A DNA stretch of 64,000 nucleotides from JAWKJY01 sp041393535. GTDB taxonomy: Bacteria > Actinomycetota > Thermoleophilia > Gaiellales > Gaiellaceae. This document shows, in pieces, positions 9,350 through 17,657 of this stretch. Position 1 is the stretch's first letter, and each line of letters begins with the position of its first letter. Made by a program: the position numbers and the translations under genes. Under the pieces are notes generated by a model that searched no databases, was not told the DNA's origin, and saw only the letters and a program-made list of their open reading frames with translations. Location: contig JAWKJY010000004.1 in the NCBI GenBank assembly GCA_041393535.1, forward strand, positions 1 to 64,000. The letters are read 5' to 3'.

Positions 9350-9918
9350 GCCTCGCCCCGCCGCCCCACGAGGCCGACCCAGTCGACGAGCGCGACGAGG
9401 AGCGCGCCGACCTGCTCGCGCGTCGCCTCGTCCGTCAGGTCGCCGTCGGCGTCGAACTTCGCCTGCGCCTGGGAGACCATCAGCTCCGGCTTGGGCAGGA
9501 CGAGCGAGCCCGGATTCGCGAGCACCTGGCGGACGTGGCTCTGCGCCCGCGTCGTCCCGAACCCGCCCGGGGTCGCGCCGAGCAGCGCGACGGGCTTCCC
9601 GTGCAGCGCCCGCTCGGGCGCGCGGGACGCCCAGTCGAGCGCGTTCTTCAGCACGCCGGGGATGCCGTAGTTGTTCTCGGGGGTCGCGATCAGGAGCGCG
9701 TCGGCCTCGAGGATCGCCCGCTTGAGCGCGGCGACGGGCTCTGGGTCGCCCTCCGCCTCGACGTCCGCGTCGTAGAACGGGATCGGCCGGAGGTCGAACG
9801 CCTCGACCACGGCGCCCGCCGCCGGCGCCAGCTCGACGGCGGCGCGCAGCAGCCCGCGGTTGTACGACGCCCGGCGGAGGCTCCCCGCGATCCCGCAGAT
9901 GCGCACCGTATGGTTCAT
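9346..9918 (-). CDS. NADPH-dependent FMN reductase (flavodoxin fold)
   Basis: A 190-residue flavoprotein of the NADPH-dependent FMN/azo/quinone reductase group. The phosphate-binding loop is GSLRRASYNR (12-21), and the flavin-ring loop is the signature PENNYGIPGVLKNALDW (about 81-97). Members reduce FMN, quinones, azo dyes or chromate with NAD(P)H. The gene is divergent from a MarR regulator 41 bp away, a layout typical of a quinone- or electrophile-inducible reductase controlled by that regulator. The downstream esterase overlaps it by four bases. The physiological substrate is not determined by sequence. Confidence 0.9.
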   Translation of the reverse strand: MNHTVRICGIAGSLRRASYNRGLLRAAVELAPAAGAVVEAFDLRPIPFYDADVEAEGDPEPVAALKRAILEADALLIATPENNYGIPGVLKNALDWASRAPERALHGKPVALLGATPGGFGTTRAQSHVRQVLANPGSLVLPKPELMVSQAQAKFDADGDLTDEATREQVGALLVALVDWVGLVGRRGEA

Positions 9919-9959
9919 TCGGGCCTACCTTCCCAGGGCTCCACATGGCAAACTGATTG

Positions 9960-10433
9960 ATGATGCAAGCATCTCGGACGATAGCAGGGGCGCTGACGCC
10001 CGCCGAGCTCGCCGCCTGGCGTGGCCTGCTGCGGCTGCACGCACGGCTCGTGCGGGAGCTCGACCTCGCCCTGCAGGCCCGCGAGGGGATCACGCTCTCC
10101 GAGTACGAGGTGCTGATCCACCTGGCCGACACGCCGGGAGGTCGCATGCGGATGACCGAGCTCGCGGCCGCGCTCGTCGTGACCCAGAGCGGCGTCACGC
10201 GCATCGTCGACCGGCTCGCGCGGGACGGCCTCGTCGTCCGCGAGCGCTGCGAGGAGGACCGCCGCGGCTGGTACGCGACGATCACCGCCGCCGGCCTGAC
10301 GCTGCTCGAGCGTGCCCGTCCCGCCCATCGCGACGACGTCCGCGAGCGCTTCCTGCGGCACTTCACGCCACGGGAGCTGGAGCTCCTCGGCGGCTTCTGG
10401 GAGCGCCTCGAGCCGGCGCAGCCCCAGGACTGA
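9960..10433 (+). CDS. MarR family transcriptional regulator
   Basis: A winged-helix MarR protein of about 157 residues. The recognition region is LSEYEVLIHLADTP through MTELAAALVVTQSGVTRIVDRLARDGLVVRERCEEDRRG, with the wing at EEDRRGWYATIT. No cysteine occurs in the N-terminal dimerisation helix, so sensing is more likely by ligand than by the OhrR one-cysteine switch. The start is ambiguous among TTG 9957, ATG 9960 and ATG 9963. Divergent placement next to the FMN reductase/esterase pair suggests it represses that pair and itself; the 41-bp shared region leaves space for only one or two sites. Confidence 0.88.
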   Translation: MMQASRTIAGALTPAELAAWRGLLRLHARLVRELDLALQAREGITLSEYEVLIHLADTPGGRMRMTELAAALVVTQSGVTRIVDRLARDGLVVRERCEEDRRGWYATITAAGLTLLERARPAHRDDVRERFLRHFTPRELELLGGFWERLEPAQPQD

Positions 10434-10451
10434 CTCGGTAGGCTCGGGCTG

Positions 10452-11606
10452 GTGGAGGACGAGACGATCACGCGCGCCGAGGCGCTGCTGGCCGCGGCGG
10501 ACGCGGAGGCGAAGGCGCTCGTCCCGCCGGGCGCGGAGCTGATCGACGTCCACACGCACGTCGGCACCGACATCGACGGGTTCGTCTCGCGGACGCCCGA
10601 GCTGCTCGCCTTCCTCGCCCGCGACGGGGCGACGCACGCGTTCACCTTCTGCCTCGACGAGCCCGACCGCGTGCCCGCCTTCCGGGCGGCGAACGACCGG
10701 ACGCTCGCCGCGGCGGCCGAGTCGGACGGCGTCCTCGTCCCGTTCGTGCGCCTCGACCTCGCCGACTCACCGGTCGAGGAGGCGGAGCGCGTGCTCGATC
10801 TCGGCGCGCGCGGGATCAAGCTCCACCCCCGCTCCCAGGGCTTCTCGCTCGCCGACGGCCGCCTCGAGCCGATCTTCGCGATCGCCGCCGAGCGCGGCGT
10901 GCCGATCCTGATCCACGGCGGCCGCGGCCTGCCGCCGATCGCGGAGCACCTGCACGCCCTCGCCGAGCGACATCCCGCCGCGCAGCTGATCATCGCGCAC
11001 GCCGGGATCGCCGACCTGGCGGGGCTCGCCGAGGCCTTCGGCGGCCGCCCCGGGATCTTCTTCGACACGTCCGTCTGGAGCGCGCTCGACCTGATCGACC
11101 TCTACCACCGCGTCTCGCCCGAGCAGGTGATGTACGCGACGGACTACCCCTACGGGCAGCAGCCGGGGTCGCTCATGCTCGCGCTGCGCACCGCGCGCTT
11201 CTGTGGCTTCACGGACGAGCAGGTGCGGCTGATGCTCGGCGGGTCGGCCAGGCGCCTGATGGACGGCCTGCCGCCCGCGCCGCTGACGCCGCCGCGCGGC
11301 CCGACGACCTTCTCCCAGGGCATCACCTACGCGCGCATCCACCACTACCTGGCGATGGCGATCCCGCTCCTCTGGACGCGCCAGCAGGACCAGATCGGCG
11401 TCCTCGGCCTGGCCCTGAACGCGTGCGGCGAGCGCAACGGCGACCCCGAGACGCGCCTGCGGATCGCCGAGCTGATCTCCGCCGGCCACGCCGTCTGGCG
11501 GCTCGCCGCCGAGGCGGAGGAGCGCGAGGAGATCTTCCGCTTCACGCGCATGGCGTTCCGCCTGCTCCACCTGGCGGACATCGAGGCGCTGACCGCGGGA
11601 CGGTAG
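10452..11606 (+). CDS. Amidohydrolase_2 family metal-dependent hydrolase/decarboxylase
   Basis: A 384-residue TIM-barrel enzyme of the amidohydrolase-2 (ACMSD-like) group. Metal ligands are visible as HTH in ELIDVHTHVG (about 31-38), H in GIKLHPRSQGF, H in PILIHGG, H in LIIAHAG and the terminal aspartate in YATDYPYG. The C-terminal 110 residues (from about 275) extend beyond the barrel and look helical. The start GTG 10452 follows TAGGCT by 7 nt. It is followed by a MobA-like protein after 2 bp, so the three genes to 12860 form one operon. Family members hydrolyse or decarboxylate aromatic and lactone carboxylates; the substrate is unknown. Confidence 0.82.
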   Translation: MEDETITRAEALLAAADAEAKALVPPGAELIDVHTHVGTDIDGFVSRTPELLAFLARDGATHAFTFCLDEPDRVPAFRAANDRTLAAAAESDGVLVPFVRLDLADSPVEEAERVLDLGARGIKLHPRSQGFSLADGRLEPIFAIAAERGVPILIHGGRGLPPIAEHLHALAERHPAAQLIIAHAGIADLAGLAEAFGGRPGIFFDTSVWSALDLIDLYHRVSPEQVMYATDYPYGQQPGSLMLALRTARFCGFTDEQVRLMLGGSARRLMDGLPPAPLTPPRGPTTFSQGITYARIHHYLAMAIPLLWTRQQDQIGVLGLALNACGERNGDPETRLRIAELISAGHAVWRLAAEAEEREEIFRFTRMAFRLLHLADIEALTAGR

Positions 11607-11608
11607 CG

Positions 11609-12157
11609 GTGGGCGGCGTCGCGGCCGTCGTCCTCGCCGCGGGCGCGGGCTCGCGGTTCGGCGGGCCGAAGCAGGCGCGCCTGCTGCCGCACGTGCTGAA
11701 TCGGCTGCGCGACGCGCCGATCACCGGGGTGGTGGTCGTCCTCGGTGCCCACCCCGTCGACCTCGAGGCCGCAGCAGGGCTGCGCGTCGTCCGCTGCGCG
11801 GACTGGGAGCGCGGCCCGGGCGCGTCCCTGCGGGCCGGGCTCGCCGAGCTCGGGCCCGACGTCGACGCCGCCGTCGTCGTCCTCGCCGACGGGCCGTTCG
11901 TCAGCCCGGCCGCGATCGAGCGCGTCGTCGGCGCGTGGCGGGAGGGCGCGGGCGACCTCGTGGCCGCGAGCTACGACGGCAAGCGGAGCCATCCCGTCGC
12001 GCTCGGCCGCGCGCTCTGGAGCCGGATCCCCGACGACGGCGGCCGCGCGCTCCCCGTCGTCCTCGTGCCCTGCGACGACCTGGGCGCGCCGGGGGACGTC
12101 GACACGCCCGACGACCTCGCCTCGATCGACGAGCGCCTGCGCGGGGAGGAGCGGTGA
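11609..12157 (+). CDS. MobA-like nucleotidyltransferase (NTP_transf_3)
   Basis: A 182-residue protein beginning with the nucleotide-binding loop VVLAAGAGSRFGGPKQ, the signature of molybdopterin cytidylyl-/guanylyltransferases (MocA/MobA), and containing the metal-binding LADGPFVS. The segment after GGPKQ is shorter than usual, because the expected linker before the first helix is missing about six residues, which could affect activity. Members attach CMP or GMP to molybdopterin. No molybdenum hydroxylase is present in the window, so sugar-nucleotide or other NTP-transferase roles remain possible. It starts 2 bp after the amidohydrolase stop and overlaps the next gene by GTGA. Confidence 0.75.
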   Translation: MGGVAAVVLAAGAGSRFGGPKQARLLPHVLNRLRDAPITGVVVVLGAHPVDLEAAAGLRVVRCADWERGPGASLRAGLAELGPDVDAAVVVLADGPFVSPAAIERVVGAWREGAGDLVAASYDGKRSHPVALGRALWSRIPDDGGRALPVVLVPCDDLGAPGDVDTPDDLASIDERLRGEER

Positions 12158-12860
12158 GCGACCTCGCCGAGACGCCGCTCCAGCCGATGTCGCCGCTGGG
12201 CGTCGCGCGGGCGCGCCGGCGCCTGACCGTCGAGGAGGCCGCGGCGCGGGCCCGGCTCGCGCCCGACGTCGTGCGCGCCCTCGAGGAGAACCGCCTCTAC
12301 CGCTTCCCGTCCGTCCGCGACGCCGTCGCCGCGACGCTCGTCTACGCGACGTCGCTCGGGATCGGCGAGCGCGAGGCGCGGAGCCTCGCCGGCCTGCCGA
12401 TCCGCTCGGGCCTGCGGATCGCGCTCTCGCTCCGCCGCCTGCTGGCGAGCGCCGCGCTGCTCGCCGCGCTCGGCGCGCTCGCCTGGTTCGTCGTCGTGCC
12501 CCGGCTCGAGGACGAGCCGCCGCCTCCGCCCCCCGCCGCCGCACCGCCGCCGCCGGCCCCGGACCCGGGCGCGCTGCCCGAGCAGTGGCGGATCCGCGTC
12601 GACGTGCTCAACGGCTCCACGCGGCCAGGCGCCGCCGCCACCGTCGCGAACGCCGTCGCCGCGCAGGCCTACGCGATCGGGGACGTGAAGGACGCGCCGC
12701 GCCAGGACTACCCGGAGACGCGGGTCTACTTCCTCCCGGCGCGGACGCGATCGCGCAGCGCCTCGCGCGCGAGATCGGCGCCGGCACGCAGGCGCTGCCC
12801 GGCGGGGACGACCCGCTGCGCCTGCTCGTGATCGTCGGGCGCGCGGGCCCGCGCGGCTGA
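12154..12860 (+). CDS. Helix-turn-helix / transmembrane / LytR_C protein, with a frame break near its 3' end
   Basis: Residues 10-75 form a RodZ-like helix-turn-helix (LTVEEAAARARLAPDVVRAL). One membrane helix follows at about 95-115 (LLASAALLAALGALAWFVVV), then a proline-rich spacer, then a LytR_C-type domain from about 150 (RIRVDVLNGSTRPGAAATVANAV). Such proteins sit in the membrane with an external C-terminal domain and are thought to act in cell-wall or cell-shape functions. The annotated frame falls into arginine-rich noise after YFLP near 12738, while the next frame continues GADAIAQRLAREIG through to a stop at 12860. A single missing base explains this. It is coupled to the upstream gene by GTGA and lies about 110 bp before the F420 operon. 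Confidence 0.7.
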
Positions 12861-12969
12861 GCCCGCCGAAGCGACACCTGTCCGAGCCCCGACCCGCTCT
12901 GGTACGGTGGCGGCCCGCCGGACCGCGCGCCCACGCGCCCGCTCCCGCACAGCGCAGCACCACCCAATG

Positions 12970-14011
12970 AGCGACCTGCTCCACACTCCGCTTCCCGAGC
13001 TGCTGGAGCGTGCCCGCGAGGTGCGGGCGGCGTCGCGGGGGTCGCTGGTGACGTTCTCGCCGAAGGTCTTCGTCCCGCTGACGACGCTCTGTCGCGACGT
13101 CTGCCACTACTGCACGTTCGCGAAGCCGCCGCGGCGGGGCGAACGCGCGTTCATGCGGGCCGACGAGGTGCTGGCGATCGCGCGGGCGGGGGCGGAGGCG
13201 GGCTGCCACGAGGCGCTGTTCACGCTCGGGGACAAGCCGGAGCTGCGCTACGCGGTGGCGCGGCGGGAGCTCGCGGAGCTGGGCCACGAGACGACGCTGT
13301 CGTACCTCGCGGAGCTGGCCGGGCTCGTCCTGCGCGAGACCGGGCTCGTGCCGCACCTGAACCCGGGCGTGATGACCGCGGCGGACATGCGCGCCCTGCG
13401 CCAGGTGTCGGGGTCGATGGGGATCATGCTGGAGTCGATCTCGGACCGGCTGGGCGAGAAGGGGATGCCGCATCACGGCTCACCGGACAAGCGGCCGGCG
13501 GTGCGGCTGGAGACGATCCGGCTGGCGGGCGAGGAGCGGGTGCCGTTCACGACGGGGATCCTGATCGGGATCGGCGAGACGCGCGAGGAGCGGATCGAGG
13601 CGCTCGAGGCCATCGCGGCGCTGCACCGGGAGCTCGGGCACGTACAGGAGGTGATCGTCCAGAACTTCCGGGCGAAGCCGGACACGCGCATGAAGGACCA
13701 TCCCGAGCCGTCGCTCGACGACCTGCTCTGGACGGCCGCGGTGGCGCGCCTGGTGCTGCCGGAGGACGTCACCGTGCAGGTGCCGCCGAACCTCTCCTAC
13801 GACGACTTCCCGGCGCTGCTCGACGCGGGGATCGACGACTGGGGCGGCGTCTCGCCCGTCACGGTCGACCACGTGAACCCGGAGGCGCCCTGGCCGGAGC
13901 TCGAGCGGCTGCGCCTCGCGACCGAGGCGAAGGGGCTGGCGCTCGCGCCGCGCCTGCCCGTGCACCGCGGCTTCATGCGCGAGGTCGACCGCTGGTGCGC
14001 GCCGGAGGTGC
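12970..14011 (+). CDS. cofG: CofG half of FbiC (FO synthase, radical SAM), separated from CofH by a frame shift
   Basis: CofG condenses precursors with CofH to make FO, the deazaflavin chromophore of coenzyme F420. The radical-SAM cluster motif is CRDVCHYC (C42, C46, C49). Further family landmarks are the GDKPE segment, GIMLESIS, the GILIGIGET loop and VQNFRAKP. Near 14011 the frame changes by +1 (or -2), and the following frame reads RLLRRADADGLGREGRWAPGA straight into CofH, as in fused FbiC proteins of Actinobacteria. The original product was therefore probably a single CofG-CofH polypeptide. ATG 12970 begins the family homology. If the break is real, CofG would run on into nonsense; if it is a sequence error, FbiC is intact. 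Confidence 0.9.
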
Positions 14012-15379
14012 GCACGGCGCCTCCTGCGCCGCGCCGACGCCGACGGGCTCGGCCGCGAGGGTCGCTGGGCCCCGGGCGCGGTGCTCGACCTGCCGCCCGC
14101 GCTCGCCGACCTCGCCTCGATCCCGGCGGCACGCAACGGCCGCCCCGCCTGCCCCGACCCGGCCGTCGCCGAGGTGCTCGCACGGAGCGCCGCCGGCGAG
14201 GAGCTCGGCGAGGACGACGCGACCGCGCTCTTCGGCGCGCGCGGGCCGAGCCTGCGCGCCGTCCTCGACGCGGCGGATCGCCTGCGTCGGGAGGTGAACG
14301 GCGAGGAGGTCAGCTACGTCGTCACGCGGAACGTCAACTACACGAACGTCTGCTACTTCCGGTGCGGCTTCTGCGCGTTCTCGAAGGGGAAGCTGGCGGA
14401 GAACCTGCGTGGGCCGGCGTACGTCGTGCCGACCGAGGAGATCGTCCGGCGGGCGCAGGAGGCGTGGGATCGCGGCGCGGTCGAGATCTGCCTGCAGGGC
14501 GGGATCCATCCGGGCTACACGGGCGAGAACTACCTGGAGATCGTCCGTGCAGTGAAGCGGGAGCTGCCCGACCTGCACGTGCACGCGTTCTCGGCGCTCG
14601 AGGTCTGGCAGGGCGCGGCGACGCTCGGGCTCGACCTGGAGACGTACCTCGGGATGCTGAAGGAGGCGGGGCTCGCGTCGCTGCCGGGGACGGCGGCGGA
14701 GATCCTCGACGACGAGGTGCGCGCGGTGCTCTGCGCGGACAAGGTGAACACGGGCCAGTGGCTCGAGGTGCACGACGCGGCGCACCGGGTCGGGCTGCGC
14801 TCGACGGCGACGATCATGTTCGGCTCGGTCGAGTCGCCGCGCTCGTGGGCGCGCCACATCGTCCGGGTCCGGGACCAGCAGAAGCGCTCGGGCGGGTTCA
14901 CCGAGTTCGTGCCGCTGCCGTTCGTGCACATGGAGGCGCCGATCTACCTGAAGGGCGAGGCCCGCCAGGGGCCGACGTTCCGGGAGGCGCTGCTGATGCA
15001 TGCGGTCGCGCGGCTCGTCCTGCACCCGCACGTGACGAACGTGCAGGCGTCCTGGGTGAAGCTCGGGATCGCGGGCGCGCAGGCGTGCCTGAACGCGGGC
15101 GCGAACGACCTCGGCGGGACGCTGATGAACGAGTCGATCAGCCGCGCCGCCGGGGCGAGCCACGGGCAGGAGATGCCGCCCGAGACCATGGAGGCCGCGA
15201 TCCGCCAGATCCGCCGCCATCCGTTCCAGCGCACGACCCTGTACGGCGAGCCGCGCGGCGACCGCACCCTCGCGAGCTTCGGCGCGCCGCCGCTCACCGA
15301 CCCGGTCAACCCGCCCGCCGACGAGGCCGGCCTCGAGCGCCCGCGCGCCCTGCTGCGCCCCGGTCTGGTCGCGCGATGA
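14012..15379 (+). CDS. cofH: CofH half of FbiC (FO synthase, radical SAM)
   Basis: CofH is the second radical-SAM half of FO synthase; it joins tyrosine to the ribityl-diaminouracil. The cluster motif is CYFRCGFC inside NYTNVCYFRCGFCAFSKGK. The family segments LQGGIHPGYTGENY, VHAFSALEV, GSVESPRSW and the C-terminal FQRTTLYG are present. Coding-like sequence begins at 14012, where it continues CofG in another frame; GTG 14081 could be used if CofH were made separately. It overlaps cofC by ATGA, so translation of cofC is coupled to it. The length from 14081 (432 residues) fits a free-standing CofH plus linker. Confidence 0.92.
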   Translation, partial: ARRLLRRADADGLGREGRWAPGAVLDLPPALADLASIPAARNGRPACPDPAVAEVLARSAAGEELGEDDATALFGARGPSLRAVLDAADRLRREVNGEEVSYVVTRNVNYTNVCYFRCGFCAFSKGKLAENLRGPAYVVPTEEIVRRAQEAWDRGAVEICLQGGIHPGYTGENYLEIVRAVKRELPDLHVHAFSALEVWQGAATLGLDLETYLGMLKEAGLASLPGTAAEILDDEVRAVLCADKVNTGQWLEVHDAAHRVGLRSTATIMFGSVESPRSWARHIVRVRDQQKRSGGFTEFVPLPFVHMEAPIYLKGEARQGPTFREALLMHAVARLVLHPHVTNVQASWVKLGIAGAQACLNAGANDLGGTLMNESISRAAGASHGQEMPPETMEAAIRQIRRHPFQRTTLYGEPRGDRTLASFGAPPLTDPVNPPADEAGLERPRALLRPGLVAR

Positions 15380-16041
15380 CGACGCCGTCCGGGATCCACG
15401 TGCTCGTCCCGCTGAAGCGGCTCGACGAGGCGAAGACGCGCCTGGCGGGCCTGCTCACCCCGGAGGACCGCCGCGCCCTGATGGGCGCGCTCCTCGCGCG
15501 GACGCTCGGCGTCGTCAAGCAGGTGCAGGGGCTCGAGCGCGTGACGCTCGTCTCGGGCGACGCGTCCGCGGCCGAGATCGCGGCCGCGCACGGGGTCGCC
15601 TGCTACGACGACGGCGGGCTGCCCTGGAACGAGGGCCTCGCGGCCGCGATCAGGGACGTCGTCTCGGAGCCGCTCGTCGGCATCGTCTCGGCCGACATCC
15701 CGCTCGTCCAGCCCGACGAGCTCGACCGGCTCGCCGCCGCCGTCCCCGGGCGCGGCATCGCCATCGCGCGGGCCGTCGACGCCGGGACGAACTCGGTCTG
15801 GATGCGCCCGCCGGGCGCGATGACCACGGTCTTCGGCGCGAAGGGGAGCGCCGCGCTGCACGCAGAGCGGGCGCGCGAGGCCGGGCTCGAGGCGGTCGTG
15901 CTCGACCTGCCCGGCACGGCGCTCGACCTCGACACGCCGGAGGACGTGGAGAAGTACCTGGAGGTCGCGCCGCCCGGCGAGGTGCGATCGCTGCTCGAGC
16001 GAGTCCAAACGACGACGAGAAGGAGCGTGGCGGTTCGATGA
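15376..16041 (+). CDS. cofC: Phospholactate/phosphoenolpyruvate guanylyltransferase CofC (FbiD)
   Basis: A 221-residue nucleotidyltransferase that activates 2-phospholactate or, in Actinobacteria, phosphoenolpyruvate with GTP during F420 side-chain synthesis. The N-terminal guanylyltransferase loop is VLVPLKRLDEAKTRLAGLL, and the metal site is SADIPL near residue 113. The C-terminal motif DLDTPEDVEKYL is typical of the family. The gene sits between cofH and the F420-linked dehydrogenase with 4-base overlaps at both ends (ATGA at 15376 and at 16038), which is strong evidence of one mRNA. The partner CofD/FbiA and the glutamyl ligase CofE/FbiB are not in the window. Confidence 0.92.
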   Translation: MTTPSGIHVLVPLKRLDEAKTRLAGLLTPEDRRALMGALLARTLGVVKQVQGLERVTLVSGDASAAEIAAAHGVACYDDGGLPWNEGLAAAIRDVVSEPLVGIVSADIPLVQPDELDRLAAAVPGRGIAIARAVDAGTNSVWMRPPGAMTTVFGAKGSAALHAERAREAGLEAVVLDLPGTALDLDTPEDVEKYLEVAPPGEVRSLLERVQTTTRRSVAVR

Positions 16042-17033
16042 GGTACGGCTACAAGGCCTCTGCGGAGCAGTTCGGGCCGCGCGACTTGCTCGACTACTCC
16101 GTCCTCGCGGAGCGCTCCGGTCTCGACACGATCGCCGTCTCGGACCACTTCCAGCCCTGGCGGCACTCGACCGGCCACGCGCCCGGCGCGCTGGCGTGGC
16201 TGGGCGCGCTCGGCCAGGCGACGCAGTCGGCGTACCTCGGCACGAGCGTGCTGACGCCGACGCTGCGCTACCACCCGTCGATCGTCGCCCAGTCGTTCGC
16301 GACGCTCGCGTGCCTGAGCCCCGGCCGGATCTTCCTCGGGATCGGGACGGGCGAGGCGATGAACGAGACGCCGGCGACGGGCGCGGAGTTCCCGGAGCCG
16401 AAGGAGCGCCGGCTGCGCATGGCCGAGTCGGTCGCGCTGATGCGCCAGCTCTGGACCGAGGAGCGCGTGACGTTCGAGGGCGACTACTACCAGACGCATC
16501 GCGCGACGATCTACGACCGGCCCGAGCAGCCGGTGCCGATCTACCTCGCCGCCTCGGGCCCGCTGGCGGCGAAGCTCGCCGGCCGCGTCGGCGACGGCTT
16601 CATCTGCACGAGCGGCAAGAAGCCCGAGCTGTACACGGAGCTGCTCGACAACCTCGCGCAGGGCGCCGAGGGCGCCGGCCGCGACGTCTCGACGATCGCG
16701 AAGCTGATCGAGATCAAGGTCTCGTACGAGGCGACGGTCGAGGCGGCGAAGGAGGCCTGCCACTGGTGGGCCGCGCTCGCGCTCTCGGGCGACGAGAAGA
16801 TGGGCGTCGAGGACCCGGTCGAGATGGAGCGGCTCGCCGACGCGAACGCCGAGCGGGCGCACACGCGCTTCATCTGCTCGAACGACCCGGACGAGATCGT
16901 CGAGAAGGTCGCCCCCTACGTCGAGCTCGGGTTCGACGAGCTGGTCTTCCACGGCCCCGGCCCCGACCAGCCCGGGTTCATCGAGCGGTTCAGCCGCGAC
17001 GTGCTGCCGAAGCTCCGCGAGCGGTTCGGGTAG
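16038..17033 (+). CDS. fgd: F420-dependent glucose-6-phosphate dehydrogenase-like LLM enzyme
   Basis: A 331-residue luciferase-fold oxidoreductase close to the TIGR03557/FGD group, which oxidises glucose 6-phosphate to 6-phosphogluconolactone and reduces F420. The FGD-like stretches are GYKASAEQFGPRDLL (4-18), VSDHFQPWRHSTGHAP including the active-site His of DHFQPW, LGTSVLTPTLRYHPS, GTGEAMNE and the C-terminal LVFHGPGPDQ. It overlaps cofC, and the next gene encodes the lactonase that takes the expected product, which supports glucose 6-phosphate as substrate. Secondary alcohol or other F420 substrates are possible, since close LLM relatives differ in few residues. Confidence 0.85.
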   Translation: MRYGYKASAEQFGPRDLLDYSVLAERSGLDTIAVSDHFQPWRHSTGHAPGALAWLGALGQATQSAYLGTSVLTPTLRYHPSIVAQSFATLACLSPGRIFLGIGTGEAMNETPATGAEFPEPKERRLRMAESVALMRQLWTEERVTFEGDYYQTHRATIYDRPEQPVPIYLAASGPLAAKLAGRVGDGFICTSGKKPELYTELLDNLAQGAEGAGRDVSTIAKLIEIKVSYEATVEAAKEACHWWAALALSGDEKMGVEDPVEMERLADANAERAHTRFICSNDPDEIVEKVAPYVELGFDELVFHGPGPDQPGFIERFSRDVLPKLRERFG

Positions 17034-17039
17034 GCCGCG

Positions 17040-17654
17040 ATGCAGCTCGTCACCGGCCCCGACCTGGCCGAGCTCGCCGCCGCGTGGATCGCCGACCGCG
17101 CCCGCCGCGGCGGGCCGTTCCGGATCGCGCTCTCCGGCGGATCGACCCCGAAGAAGGTGTTCGAGCGCCTCGCCGGCGAGGACCTCGACTGGTCGCAGTG
17201 GCACGTCTGGTGGGGCGACGAGCGCCAGGTGCCCTCGGACCACCCCGACTCGAACGAGCGGATGGCCCGCGAGGCGCTGCTCTCGAAGGTGGGCGTGCCC
17301 GAGGAGCAGATCCACCCGCTCCGCGCGCTCGACACGCCGCTGCCCGACCGCTTCGACGTCGTCCTGCTCGGGATCGGCTCCGACGGCCACACCGCCTCGC
17401 TGTTCCCCGGCGACCCGGGGCTCGAGGCGACCGCGCCGATCGTGGCCGTCTCCCGCCCCGACCACCCGCGGCTGTCGCTCACCTACCCGGTGATCAACGG
17501 CGCGCGGACGGCCGCGTTCATCGTCGGCGGCGCGGACAAGGCGTCGATCCTGGCGCGCGTCCTCGCAGGCGATCCCGAGCTGCCCGCCTCGCACGTGTCG
17601 GCCGACGAGGTCGTCGTGCTCGCCGACGACGCGGCGGCGGCCGGGCTCGGCTGA
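17040..17654 (+). CDS. pgl: 6-phosphogluconolactonase
   Basis: A 204-residue glucosamine-isomerase-fold hydrolase that opens 6-phosphogluconolactone to 6-phosphogluconate in the oxidative pentose phosphate pathway. The phosphate loop is ALSGGSTPKKVFE (about 30-42), WHVWWGDERQVPSDHPDSN is the signature segment, and the catalytic region is LGIGSDGHTASLFPG. It is slightly shorter than typical (about 230) because the N-terminal arm is reduced. It begins 6 bp after the fgd-like gene. Together they give F420-linked oxidation of glucose 6-phosphate followed by lactone opening, and no zwf (NADP-linked) gene is adjacent. Confidence 0.92.
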   Translation: MQLVTGPDLAELAAAWIADRARRGGPFRIALSGGSTPKKVFERLAGEDLDWSQWHVWWGDERQVPSDHPDSNERMAREALLSKVGVPEEQIHPLRALDTPLPDRFDVVLLGIGSDGHTASLFPGDPGLEATAPIVAVSRPDHPRLSLTYPVINGARTAAFIVGGADKASILARVLAGDPELPASHVSADEVVVLADDAAAAGLG

Positions 17655-17657
17655 GGG

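Noticed and set aside
9962..9973. Inverted repeat GATGC-AA-GCATC as a MarR operator
   Set aside because: It is short, lies over the start codons of the regulator itself, and has no matching half-site in front of the divergent reductase; left as a chance palindrome.
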